Below, piece by piece: positions 25,035-33,109 of a stretch of DNA of 47,643 nt; the stretch's first letter is position 1, and every line of letters starts with the position of its first letter. Made by a program: the position numbers and the translations under genes. The notes below the pieces were generated by a model. The model saw only the letters and a program-made list of their open reading frames with translations, made no database searches and had not been told where the DNA came from. Origin of the DNA: Oscillospiraceae bacterium (GTDB lineage: Bacteria; Bacillota; Clostridia; Oscillospirales; Acutalibacteraceae); assembly GCA_015065865.1 (NCBI GenBank), contig SVPM01000009.1, positions 1 to 47,643 of the forward strand, written 5' to 3'.

Positions 25035-25064
25035 AGATATGACCTCCCCAAAAGTACTGGATAC

Positions 25065-25093
25065 ACTATACCACACAAATTCGGTGGTGTCAA
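25065..25093 (-). promoter_or_regulatory. galE promoter
   Basis: On the minus strand: TTGACA (25088-25093), 17-base spacer, TATAGT (25065-25070). Confidence 0.85.
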
Positions 25094-25104
25094 TCGAATT
25101 TCGC

Positions 25105-25133
25105 TTGCTATATCCGACAGGAATGAGTATAAT
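25105..25133 (+). promoter_or_regulatory. dinB promoter
   Basis: TTGCTA (25105-25110), 17-base spacer, TATAAT (25128-25133). No LexA-type GAAC-N4-GTTC box is present around it, so this dinB does not look SOS-controlled. Confidence 0.78.
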
Positions 25134-25155
25134 AAAAGAAAAAGGAGGGGAGAAC

Positions 25156-26355
25156 ATGGCAGACCGTACCATCTTACACGCCGATTGCAACGGCTTTTTT
25201 GCCTCGGTGGAATGTGTGCGTAATCCCAACTTGCGGCGCGTTCCCATGGCGGTCTGCGGTAACCCCGAGCATCGCCACGGTATTATTCTGGCCAAAAATG
25301 AGTTAGCAAAGGCTTTCGGCATTACCACGGCGGAAACGGTGTGGCAGGCACAAAAGAAGTGCCCCGAGCTGGTGCTCGTGCCGCCGCACCATGCGGAGTA
25401 TGAGGAGTATTCCCACAAGATCAACGCGATCTATGCCCGCTTTACCGATATGGTGGAGCCGTTCGGCATTGATGAATCGTGGTTGGACGTGACGGGCAGT
25501 GAGCGCCTGTTTGGCGACGGCGCGTCCATTGCCGACCGCCTTCGTCAAACGGTGCGGGAGGAAACGGGGGTGACCGTTTCGGTGGGTGTTTCGTTCAACA
25601 AAGTGTTTGCCAAACTCGGCAGCGATTACAAAAAACCGGATGCTACCACCGTGTTTGATCGTGCGAGTGTGGAACGGTTGATACACCCCTTGCCGGTATC
25701 CTCTTTGCTGTACGTGGGGCAGGCGGCGTCCAAAACGCTCGCGAGTATGTATATTCGCACCATCGGTGAGTTGGCGCACGCCGACCGTGCGTTTGTGGCG
25801 GCGCGGCTCGGTAAAATGGGGGAGATGATCCACGATTATGCCAACGGACTGGATAACAGCCCCGTGGCGCGTTACGGCGAGAGCCGTGAGGTGAAATCGG
25901 TGGGCAACGGTATCACCTTCCCGCGCGATCTCGTGGGGTATGACGAAATCCACACGGGTGCGGTGCTTTTGGCGGATACGGTGGCGGCACGGTTGCGCCG
26001 CAGCGGGCGGTACGCCACCGTGGTGCAGGTGACTTTGAAATCGCCCGCTTTGGTGAGCGTACAGCGGCAGATGGGGGTACACCCGACCGATCTGGCACGC
26101 GACATTACCGCCGCGGCCATGCAACTGATTCGGGAGCATTGGGGCGAGCAGGCGCCGCTGCGTATGCTGACGGTCACCGCATCGGGGCTTACCGACGAGC
26201 GGGAAAGCGCGCAACTGTCACTGTTCGACAGCGACACGGACGATTACGAGCGGCAAAGCCGTATCGCCACGGCGATGGATAGCATCCGCGAGCGGTTCGG
26301 CAGTGATGCCATCACCCCCGCGACAACGTTGCACAACGAATGGGAAAAACATTGA
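25156..26355 (+). CDS. dinB: Y-family DNA polymerase (DinB/Pol IV-like)
   Basis: This 399-residue translesion polymerase starts at ATG 25156 after GGAGGGGAGAAC. The palm shows the first catalytic acid in ILHADCNGFFASVE and the Asp-Glu pair in PFGIDESWLDVTG. The thumb/HhH region (LPVSSLLYVGQAASKTLASM) and little-finger region (EVKSVGNGITFPRDL) follow in order. It ends with AQLSLFDSD, close to the QLxLF clamp-binding motif. HADCNGFF replaces the more common HxDxNxFY, a change seen in some clostridial members. It would copy past DNA lesions. Confidence 0.9.
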   Translation: MADRTILHADCNGFFASVECVRNPNLRRVPMAVCGNPEHRHGIILAKNELAKAFGITTAETVWQAQKKCPELVLVPPHHAEYEEYSHKINAIYARFTDMVEPFGIDESWLDVTGSERLFGDGASIADRLRQTVREETGVTVSVGVSFNKVFAKLGSDYKKPDATTVFDRASVERLIHPLPVSSLLYVGQAASKTLASMYIRTIGELAHADRAFVAARLGKMGEMIHDYANGLDNSPVARYGESREVKSVGNGITFPRDLVGYDEIHTGAVLLADTVAARLRRSGRYATVVQVTLKSPALVSVQRQMGVHPTDLARDITAAAMQLIREHWGEQAPLRMLTVTASGLTDERESAQLSLFDSDTDDYERQSRIATAMDSIRERFGSDAITPATTLHNEWEKH

Positions 26356-26393
26356 TACCGCAAGAATTGTCGATTTTTTTGCAATTTTTATTA

Positions 26394-26422
26394 TTGACTT
26401 GTGCCGTGCGAGTCGGTATACT
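26394..26422 (+). promoter_or_regulatory. Promoter of the TIM-barrel epimerase gene
   Basis: TTGACT (26394-26399), 17-base spacer, TATACT (26417-26422), 31 bases before the start codon. Confidence 0.83.
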
Positions 26423-26453
26423 GAAACCAAAGAACGGAAAATGAGGTGTTGTT

Positions 26454-27227
26454 ATGCGCTTTGGTGTTTGCACAGGAGATATCAACCGCTTTGCTATCAT
26501 TAAAGAAGCGGGTTACGATTACATAGAGTTTCCGTTGGTGGAACTTGTGAAGATGAGTGACGAGGCGTATGCCGCGTTTAAAGCGAAAGTGGAAGAGATC
26601 GGCTTGCCGGTGGAAAGTTACAACGGCTTTTTCGGCGCGGATCTGAAACTGGTGGGCGAAACGGTGGATTACGATGCCATCGCGGCGTATGCCGAAAAGG
26701 GGTTATCCCGTGCGGCGGCGCTCGGCGGTAAGGTGGCGGTCGTCGGCAGCGGCGGTGCACGCCGTATTCCGGACGGCGAGGAGTATGCGGTGAATTTCGA
26801 GCGGTTTGCCAAGGCGCTTGCGGTGTGCGGCGAAGCGGCGGCGCGTCACGGTATGACCATCGTGGTCGAACCGCTGAATGATAAAGAAACCAACCTTGTC
26901 AACTCGGTGGAGGAAGGGTTGCGCGTTTCCCGTGCGGCTAACCACCCCGCGGTGAAGTGCTTGGCGGATTTCTATCACGTGTTTATGAGCGGTGAGTCGC
27001 TGGACGCGGTGCGCGGCGCGGGGGAGATGCTTGCTCACGTGCATTTGGCGCGCGCAAACGAGGACCGCGCCATGCCGTATGCGGAGGATGTGCCGCAGTG
27101 CGAAGAATGGGCGGCGGCGCTGAAAGCGTGCGGGTACAACGCGCGGGTGAGTTTGGAAGGCAACTTCCTGCCGAGTTTTGAGGAAGCAGTCGTGCGTTGC
27201 CGTGAGATCGTGAAGGTGTTTGAATAA
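26454..27227 (+). CDS. Sugar phosphate isomerase/epimerase-like TIM-barrel protein
   Basis: This 257-residue protein belongs to the xylose-isomerase-like TIM-barrel superfamily (AP endonuclease 2 fold). Recognisable parts are the first strand FGVCTG, the barrel segment YDYIEFPLVEL, the metal Glu in TIVVEPLNDKETN, the following KCLADFYHV with Asp and His ligands, and the closing strand RVSLEGNFLP with a Glu. Members isomerise or epimerise ketoses or inositol derivatives. It is monocistronic with its own promoter and terminator, so context does not narrow the substrate. Confidence 0.82.
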   Translation: MRFGVCTGDINRFAIIKEAGYDYIEFPLVELVKMSDEAYAAFKAKVEEIGLPVESYNGFFGADLKLVGETVDYDAIAAYAEKGLSRAAALGGKVAVVGSGGARRIPDGEEYAVNFERFAKALAVCGEAAARHGMTIVVEPLNDKETNLVNSVEEGLRVSRAANHPAVKCLADFYHVFMSGESLDAVRGAGEMLAHVHLARANEDRAMPYAEDVPQCEEWAAALKACGYNARVSLEGNFLPSFEEAVVRCREIVKVFE

Positions 27228-27237
27228 GATAACGCAA

Positions 27238-27270
27238 AAAACCGCGAGGGGAATTTTCCCTCGCGGTTTT
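27238..27270. terminator. Bidirectional terminator between epimerase and trpS
   Basis: AAAACCGCGAGGG, GAATTTT loop, CCCTCGCGGTTTT: a 13-bp perfect stem that works for both converging genes. Confidence 0.93.
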
Positions 27271-27302
27271 CGTTTTACAAACCTTACGCCGTGCCGATTA
27301 TC

Positions 27303-28319
27303 TCACAGCAGGACGAAGCCCATCTTCTTCTTCAGTTTTTGCACCGTGCGGTTCGCGACGTATTGCGCGTGTTCCGCACCGGTCTTCATCAATGCTTCGA
27401 GTTGTGCGCGATCACCCATATAGGTGGCAAACTTCTCTTGGATGGGGGCGAGCATATCCGCTACCGCTTCGCCCACGGCAAGTTTGAAATCGCCGTAGCC
27501 GCGGCCATCAAACTCGCGTTCGATCTCCTCAAACGATTTACCGCTTGCGGCACCGTAGATCTCCATCAAGTTGTTGATACCGTCCTTGCCTTCGGCATAA
27601 TGCACCGAAGCCTCGCTGTCGGTCACCGCACGCTTGAACTTGCGAACGATGGTGTCGCGGTCATCCAACAGGGAAATGTAGGAATTCTGGTTCTCGTCCG
27701 ATTTCGACATCTTTTGGGTCGGTGCCTGCAACGAACGCACGCGCGCACACGCCTTCATAATATACGGTTCGGGCACGGTAAACACGTTGCCGTACACGCC
27801 GTTCACGCGGGTGGCGATATCGCGGGTCAGTTCGCAGTGTTGCTTTTGGTCGGCACCCACCGGCACATAGTCCGGCTGATACAGCAAAATATCCGCCGCC
27901 ATCAAGGTCGGGTAGGCAAACAAGCCGAGGTTGATGTTGTCGGCGTGCTTTTGGGACTTATCCTTAAACTGGGTCATACGGCTGAGTTCGCCGAATTGGG
28001 TGCAGCAAGCGAGCAGCCAGCACAGTTCGGTGTGTGCGGGCACCTGCGACTGCACGAACAGCAAACTCTTTTCGGGATCCAACCCGATGGAGAGAAGCAG
28101 CGAGAACATTTCCGCGATCTGACGGCGCAGTTTTGCGGGTTCCTGCCGCACGGTGATGGCGTGCAGGTCGGCCACCGCAAAGGCTCCTTCGAATTCGTCC
28201 TGCAGATCCACCCAGTTCTTCAGCGCACCGAGATAGTTGCCGAGCGTGGGGGTGCCGGTCGGTTGAATACAGCTGAGCATCCGCTTTTTACGCGGTGCTT
28301 CGTTTACTTGGTTACACAT
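27303..28319 (-). CDS. trpS: Tryptophanyl-tRNA synthetase
   Basis: This 338-residue class I synthetase charges tRNA-Trp. The HIGH-like motif is PTGTPTLGNYLGAL near the N-terminus and the KMSKS loop appears exactly as KMSKSDEN. The Trp pocket region VGADQKQHCELTRDIA is typical of bacterial TrpRS, and the length is normal. It lies 13 bases downstream of the aminotransferase gene on the same strand and shares its promoter. No T-box leader could be seen ahead of the operon. Confidence 0.95.
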   Translation of the reverse strand: MCNQVNEAPRKKRMLSCIQPTGTPTLGNYLGALKNWVDLQDEFEGAFAVADLHAITVRQEPAKLRRQIAEMFSLLLSIGLDPEKSLLFVQSQVPAHTELCWLLACCTQFGELSRMTQFKDKSQKHADNINLGLFAYPTLMAADILLYQPDYVPVGADQKQHCELTRDIATRVNGVYGNVFTVPEPYIMKACARVRSLQAPTQKMSKSDENQNSYISLLDDRDTIVRKFKRAVTDSEASVHYAEGKDGINNLMEIYGAASGKSFEEIEREFDGRGYGDFKLAVGEAVADMLAPIQEKFATYMGDRAQLEALMKTGAEHAQYVANRTVQKLKKKMGFVLL

Positions 28320-28332
28320 AGGTCGATACTCC

Positions 28333-29529
28333 TTACTTCAAAAACTCACGGGCAAACACGCCGAGGCGTTCCACACCGCGTGTCATCGCTTCGTTGGTCG
28401 GGGTGGAAAAATTCACGCGGAACGAGCGGCAGGGTTCATCGTTCACCGCAAAAGCGTTGCCGGGGACGACCGCCACTTTGTGTTCCTGCACCGCACGGGT
28501 GCAGAATGCGTTCATATCCACCCCTTCGGGCAGGTCACACCACAAGAACAAGCCGCCTTCAATGGGGTGATAGGTGATGCCGCAGGGGACGAGATGCTCA
28601 TCCAACAGACGGCACATCAGCGCGGCCTTTTCGCGGTACAACCCTTGCAGATACGCCAAATGTTCCTCGAAATCCACCGTACCCATAAACTCATCGCACA
28701 GCATCTGTGACCAAATGGCGGTGTGCACGTCCTCCCCTTGCTTGGCCACCGTCATTTTGGCGATGACCGCCTTGGGGCCGATGGCGTAACCCACGCGAAT
28801 ACCGGGGGAGAGCACCTTCGAGAAGGTGCCGGCATAGATGACCAGACCGTCCTCATCCAGCGATTTGATGTTCGGCAGGGACTCGCCGCTGTATCGCAGG
28901 TCGCCGTAGGGGTTGTCTTCCAAGATCAATACGCCGTATTGTTTGGCCAGCGCATAGACACGGCGGCGCTTTTCCATACTCATAGTGATGCCGGTGGGAT
29001 TTTGGAAATTGGGGATGGTGTAGATAAACCGTGCTTGGGGGTTGGCTTTCAATGCCGCTTCCAGCGCGTCGGTATCCATACCGTCTTCCTGCATCGGCAC
29101 ACCGACGAGTTTCGCACCCAGCGAGCGGAACGAGTTGAGCGAGCCGATAAAACTCGGTGCTTCGCACAGGATCACGTCGTGCGGGTTGCACAGCACCTTC
29201 ACCACCAGTTCCATCACCTGTTGTGCGCCGCTGGTGATAATGAGTTCATCGCGCTCGTCCGAGAAGGAGTGGTGTTTGTAGGTCATATACCCTTTCAAAC
29301 GGTTACGCAAAGCGGGGTAACCTTCGGTGATGCTGTATTGCAGTGCATCAATGGGGCGTTCGCGGAAGATGCGGGCGGAGATATCCGCGATCACTTCGGT
29401 CGGGAACGCCTCGGGTGCGGGGTTGCCGGCTGCCAGTGAGACCACGGTAGGGTCGGCGGTAAACTTTAAAATTTCACGGATCGCCGAGGGGGAAAGGGTG
29501 GCGATACGGTCGGCAAACGTGTAATTCAT
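28333..29529 (-). CDS. PLP-dependent aminotransferase (class I/II, 2-aminoadipate/MocR-type group)
   Basis: This 398-residue fold-type I aminotransferase starts with TFADRIATLSPSAIREILKF, then SLAAGNPAPEAFP, a start typical of the 2-aminoadipate/LysN-like aminotransferase group without a DNA-binding domain. The PLP lysine is in YAGTFSKVLSPGIRVGY, and the phosphate and ring contacts are in TSGAQQVMEL and PNFQNPTGI. It would move amino groups between an amino acid and 2-oxoglutarate or a similar acceptor. Linkage to trpS hints at aromatic amino acids, but this is weak. Confidence 0.88.
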   Translation of the reverse strand: MNYTFADRIATLSPSAIREILKFTADPTVVSLAAGNPAPEAFPTEVIADISARIFRERPIDALQYSITEGYPALRNRLKGYMTYKHHSFSDERDELIITSGAQQVMELVVKVLCNPHDVILCEAPSFIGSLNSFRSLGAKLVGVPMQEDGMDTDALEAALKANPQARFIYTIPNFQNPTGITMSMEKRRRVYALAKQYGVLILEDNPYGDLRYSGESLPNIKSLDEDGLVIYAGTFSKVLSPGIRVGYAIGPKAVIAKMTVAKQGEDVHTAIWSQMLCDEFMGTVDFEEHLAYLQGLYREKAALMCRLLDEHLVPCGITYHPIEGGLFLWCDLPEGVDMNAFCTRAVQEHKVAVVPGNAFAVNDEPCRSFRVNFSTPTNEAMTRGVERLGVFAREFLK

Positions 29530-29576
29530 AGGTCATTCTTCTTTCTTTTTTGGGGTTATTGAAAAAATATGTCACA

Positions 29577-29606
29577 ATTATAGCATACTTCGATTGACAT
29601 TTACAA
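29577..29606 (-). promoter_or_regulatory. Promoter of the aminotransferase-trpS operon
   Basis: On the minus strand: TTGTAA (29601-29606), 18-base spacer, TATAAT (29577-29582). It interleaves with the gltX promoter on the other strand. Confidence 0.7.
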
Positions 29607-29622
29607 GTAAAAATTGTAAAAT
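29594..29622 (+). promoter_or_regulatory. gltX promoter
   Basis: TTGACA (29594-29599), 17-base spacer, TAAAAT (29617-29622). Overlaps the -35 region of the divergent aminotransferase promoter. Confidence 0.82.
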
Positions 29623-29666
29623 AGTCCTCGTATGTAGTGTTTTTTTGCACAAGGAGGCTGTTCCGC

Positions 29667-31313
29667 TTGAATTTACAGGAAAAATTGGCAAACGTAATGT
29701 TTCCGAACCCACTCAAAACACCCGAGGAATATGAGGCAATGTATCCCGCCCGTAATCTGCCCGAAGGCGCAAGGGTGACGCGTGTGGCACCGTCCCCCAC
29801 GGGGTATCTCCACATCGGTACCTTTTTCTCCGCGTTGGTGGACCGTCTGCTGGCAGGGCAAAACGGTGTGTTTTTCTTCCGCTTGGAGGATACCGACCAA
29901 AAGCGCGAGGTGGAAGGCGGCGCGGATAACCTGTTGTCCGGCCTTAATACCTTTGGCTTGACCATTGATGAAGGGTTTGTTGCCCCCGGCACGGTAAAGG
30001 GGGATTACGGCCCGTATAAGCAGAGCGAGCGGGTGGCGATCTACCACACCTTTGTGAAAGAACTCGTGAAGCAAGGCAACGCCTATCCCTGCTTCTGCAC
30101 CGAGGAAGCGCGCGCCGAAGCACGTACCCGTCAGGAAGCGGCGAAAGCGCGCACGGGGTATTACGGCGAGTATGCGGTGTGCCGCAACCTTTCCACCGAA
30201 GAAGCGATCGCGCGCATTGAGGCGGGGGAGAGTTACGTGGTGCGTTTGCGTTCCCCGGGCAGTGAACAAAACCGTATCAAGTTTGACGATCTGTTGCGCG
30301 GCACGATCGAGATGCCCGAAAACGATGAAGACTTGGTGCTTTTGAAATCCGACGGCATCCCGACGTATCACTTCGCCCACGCGATTGACGATCACTTTAT
30401 GCGTACCACCCACGTGGCACGCGGTGATGAGTGGATCGCCTCGGTGCCCAAACACCTGCAACTGTTCCGTATGTTGGGCTTCAAAACGCCGAAATTCTTG
30501 CACATCAGCCCCATTATGAAGATGGACGGGGATTCCAAGCGCAAGATATCCAAGCGTAAGGACCCCGAAGCGGCGATGCAGTTTTACGCCGAACAAGGCT
30601 ATTCCGCCGACAGTGTGCAGGAATATTTGATGACCATCGCCTCCAGTGATTTTGAAGACTGGCGGCGTGCCAATCCCACCGCACCGCGTGAGAAATTTCC
30701 GTTCAATCCGAAGAAGATGAGCGTGTCGGGTGCACTGTTTGATATGGACAAGATGACCGACGTGAGCAAAGGCGTTATCAGCCGTATGACGGCGGAGGAG
30801 GTCGCGGCGGCGGTTACCGAATGGGCGGCGCAGTACGACCCCGCATTCCATACGCTGCTCACGAAAGATCCGTCGTACACCGTCGGTATCTTCGCGATCG
30901 ACCGCGGCGGCAATAAACCCCGCAAGGATATGGCAAAGTGGAACGAGGCACGCGACTACGCGGCGTATTTCTTTGACGAGTTGTTCGACGGTGGGTTTGA
31001 ACTGCCCGAGAATATCACCGCCGAAGATGCGAAAGCCATTTTGGCGGCGTACAAGGACGTGTACGACGAAACGCAGGATAAATCCGCGTGGTTCGATACG
31101 GTGAAAAGTATTTGTGAGCCGCTGGGCTTCTGCCCCGAGGTGAAGGAATACAAAAAGAATCCCGAAGGCTGGAAAGGTCATGCGGGCGATGTCAGCACGG
31201 TGATCCGCTTGGCGGTCACGGGGCGGCGCAACACCCCCGACCTGTGTGCCATTATGCAACTGCTCGGCCGCGAGCGGGTGATGGCGCGTTTGGACGCGGC
31301 AATGACGAAATAA
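29667..31313 (+). CDS. gltX: Glutamyl-tRNA synthetase
   Basis: This 548-residue class I synthetase attaches glutamate to tRNA. The HIGH motif is PSPTGYLHIGTFFSA and the KMSKS-type loop is KRKISKRKDPEAA. RLEDTDQKREVEGG and HVARGDEWIASVPKHLQL are standard GluRS segments. The start is TTG 29667, nine bases after AAGGAGG (29651-29657); the earlier frame extension has no ribosome site. It is longer than the ~480-residue bacterial GluRS, as is common in Clostridia. It is followed 12 bases later by glnS, so both glutamate-family synthetases form one operon. Confidence 0.94.
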   Translation: MNLQEKLANVMFPNPLKTPEEYEAMYPARNLPEGARVTRVAPSPTGYLHIGTFFSALVDRLLAGQNGVFFFRLEDTDQKREVEGGADNLLSGLNTFGLTIDEGFVAPGTVKGDYGPYKQSERVAIYHTFVKELVKQGNAYPCFCTEEARAEARTRQEAAKARTGYYGEYAVCRNLSTEEAIARIEAGESYVVRLRSPGSEQNRIKFDDLLRGTIEMPENDEDLVLLKSDGIPTYHFAHAIDDHFMRTTHVARGDEWIASVPKHLQLFRMLGFKTPKFLHISPIMKMDGDSKRKISKRKDPEAAMQFYAEQGYSADSVQEYLMTIASSDFEDWRRANPTAPREKFPFNPKKMSVSGALFDMDKMTDVSKGVISRMTAEEVAAAVTEWAAQYDPAFHTLLTKDPSYTVGIFAIDRGGNKPRKDMAKWNEARDYAAYFFDELFDGGFELPENITAEDAKAILAAYKDVYDETQDKSAWFDTVKSICEPLGFCPEVKEYKKNPEGWKGHAGDVSTVIRLAVTGRRNTPDLCAIMQLLGRERVMARLDAAMTK

Positions 31314-31325
31314 GGAGTGAACGGT

Positions 31326-32999
31326 ATGGCAGAAGAGATCAAGGTTACCGCCGGCGGTAATTTTATTCACGATATCATTGATGAAGAGCAAAAAGAGGGT
31401 GGGCGCACCTATGGTGAGAAGATCCACACCCGTTTCCCGCCCGAGCCGAACGGCTACTTGCATATCGGCCATGTGAAGGCGATGTGTATCGACTTCGGTA
31501 CGGCGGAAAAGTACGGCGGTATCTGCAACCTGCGTATGGACGATACCAACCCTGCGAAGGAAGACGAGGAATACGTGCGCGCCATTCAGGAGGATATTCA
31601 CTGGATGGGCTTTGATTGGGAAGACCGTTTCTATTACGCGTCCGACTATTTTGAAACGATGTACGATCTTGCGGTGGGCCTGATCAAAAAGGGCCTCGCT
31701 TACGTGTGCGAACTCACTCCCGAGGAGATGAGTGCCAATCGCGGCGACCTCACGCATCCCGCCGTGAGTCCGTATCGCGACCGTCCGATTGAGGAGAGTC
31801 TGGACCTGTTTCAGCGTATGCGCGCGGGTGAATTCCCGAACGGCGCGATGACGCTGCGTGCGAAGATCGACCTTGGCAGCGGTAACTTCAATATGCGTGA
31901 CCCCGCGCTGTACCGTATCAACCACGCAGAACATCACCGTCAGGGCAATAAGTGGTGTATCTACCCGATGTACGATTACGCACACCCCATTGAAGATATG
32001 ATCGAGCAGATCAACTATTCGCTCTGTTCGTTGGAATTTGAAAACCACCGTCCGCTCTATAACTGGGTGCGTGACAACGTGGATCTTGAAGCCAACAACC
32101 GCCAGATCGAATTTGCGCGTTTGGGTATCAACTACACGGTGCTCTCAAAGCGTAAACTCCGCAACTTGGTGGAAGAAGGTTTTGTCCGCGGGTGGGATGA
32201 TCCGCGTATGCCCACCTTGTCGGGTCTGCGCCGTCGCGGTTACACCCCGCATGCGGTGCGCGATTTTATTGAGCGCGTAGGCGTGGCAAAGGTGCCCAAC
32301 ACGGTGGAGGTTGCGCTGCTCGAAAACTGCCTGCGTGAGGATCTGAACGCCAACGCCGATCGTGCAATGGCGGTGCTTCACCCCGTGAAACTCACCATTG
32401 TGAACTATCCCGAAGGGGAAAGCGAGACCTTTATGACCGACCTCAATCCCACGGTGGAAAACGGCGGTCAGAAGGCAGTCACTTTCTCGCGTACCCTGTA
32501 TATCGAAGCGGACGATTATATGGACGAACCCGTGAAGGGCTATTTCCGTATGTTCCCCGGTAACGAAGTACGATTGAAGTCGGCCTATGTTGTGAAGTGC
32601 ACCGGTTGCGTGCGGGATGAAAACGGCAACCTCGCGGAAGTGCTGTGTGAATACGATCCCGAAACCCGTGGCGGCAACACCCCCGACGGTCGAAAAGTGC
32701 GCGGCACCATCCACTGGGTGGATGCGGCAACGGCGGTGGATGCGGAAGTGCGGCTCTACAACGCGCTGTTCCTCGATTCCGATCCCGATGCGGCGGACAA
32801 GGATTACCTCGCGTGTCTGAACCCCGATTCGCTCGAGATCCTCACGGGTTGCAAACTCGAACCCGACGTGGCGGCGGCCGCGGTGGGTCACGCCTATCAG
32901 TTTATGCGCCTCGGCTACTTCTGCGCCGATAAGGACAGCACCCCTGAAAAACCGGTGTTCAACCGTTCGGTCTCGCTGAAAGAGAGTTTTAAGAAGTAA
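31326..32999 (+). CDS. glnS: Glutaminyl-tRNA synthetase
   Basis: This 557-residue class I synthetase directly charges tRNA-Gln. The HIGH motif is PPEPNGYLHIGHVKA, with Pro-Glu-Pro-Asn typical of GlnRS rather than GluRS. RMDDTNPAKEDEEYV and YDYAHPIEDMIEQI are GlnRS hallmarks, and the KMSKS-type loop is VLSKRKL. The C-terminal anticodon-binding beta-barrels follow. ATG 31326 follows AAGGAGTG; the in-frame GTG at 31317 lies inside that site. Many Firmicutes lack GlnRS and use GatCAB amidation, so a standalone glnS fits the Oscillospiraceae-type groups that acquired it. Confidence 0.94.
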   Translation: MAEEIKVTAGGNFIHDIIDEEQKEGGRTYGEKIHTRFPPEPNGYLHIGHVKAMCIDFGTAEKYGGICNLRMDDTNPAKEDEEYVRAIQEDIHWMGFDWEDRFYYASDYFETMYDLAVGLIKKGLAYVCELTPEEMSANRGDLTHPAVSPYRDRPIEESLDLFQRMRAGEFPNGAMTLRAKIDLGSGNFNMRDPALYRINHAEHHRQGNKWCIYPMYDYAHPIEDMIEQINYSLCSLEFENHRPLYNWVRDNVDLEANNRQIEFARLGINYTVLSKRKLRNLVEEGFVRGWDDPRMPTLSGLRRRGYTPHAVRDFIERVGVAKVPNTVEVALLENCLREDLNANADRAMAVLHPVKLTIVNYPEGESETFMTDLNPTVENGGQKAVTFSRTLYIEADDYMDEPVKGYFRMFPGNEVRLKSAYVVKCTGCVRDENGNLAEVLCEYDPETRGGNTPDGRKVRGTIHWVDAATAVDAEVRLYNALFLDSDPDAADKDYLACLNPDSLEILTGCKLEPDVAAAAVGHAYQFMRLGYFCADKDSTPEKPVFNRSVSLKESFKK

Positions 33000-33006
33000 C
33001 GGAAAT

Positions 33007-33040
33007 AAACGACTGCACAAAATGTGCAGTCGTTTATTTG
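33007..33040 (+). terminator. Terminator of the gltX-glnS operon
   Basis: AAACGACTGCACA, AAA loop, TGTGCAGTCGTTT (13-bp perfect stem), then ATTTGTTTTTT. Confidence 0.9.
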
Positions 33041-33049
33041 TTTTTTCTC

Positions 33050-33078
33050 TTGTTTTTCGGTCGGTTTTGTGGTATGGT
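33050..33078 (+). promoter_or_regulatory. Promoter of the GH78-like gene
   Basis: TTGTTT (33050-33055), 17-base spacer, TATGGT (33073-33078), 32 bases before ATG 33110. Confidence 0.65.
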
Positions 33079-33109
33079 AAAGAAAACGGTATAAAAGGAG
33101 CTTTACATA

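Noticed and set aside
25035-25155. LexA box in front of dinB
   Set aside because: No GAAC-N4-GTTC-like sequence was found between galE and dinB.
24051-25223. A 390-codon plus-strand open frame opposite galE
   Set aside because: Antisense shadow of galE with no start signals of its own.
29673-32048. A 791-codon minus-strand open frame opposite gltX and glnS
   Set aside because: Antisense to two unmistakable synthetases; composition is His/Arg/Val-rich with no domain.
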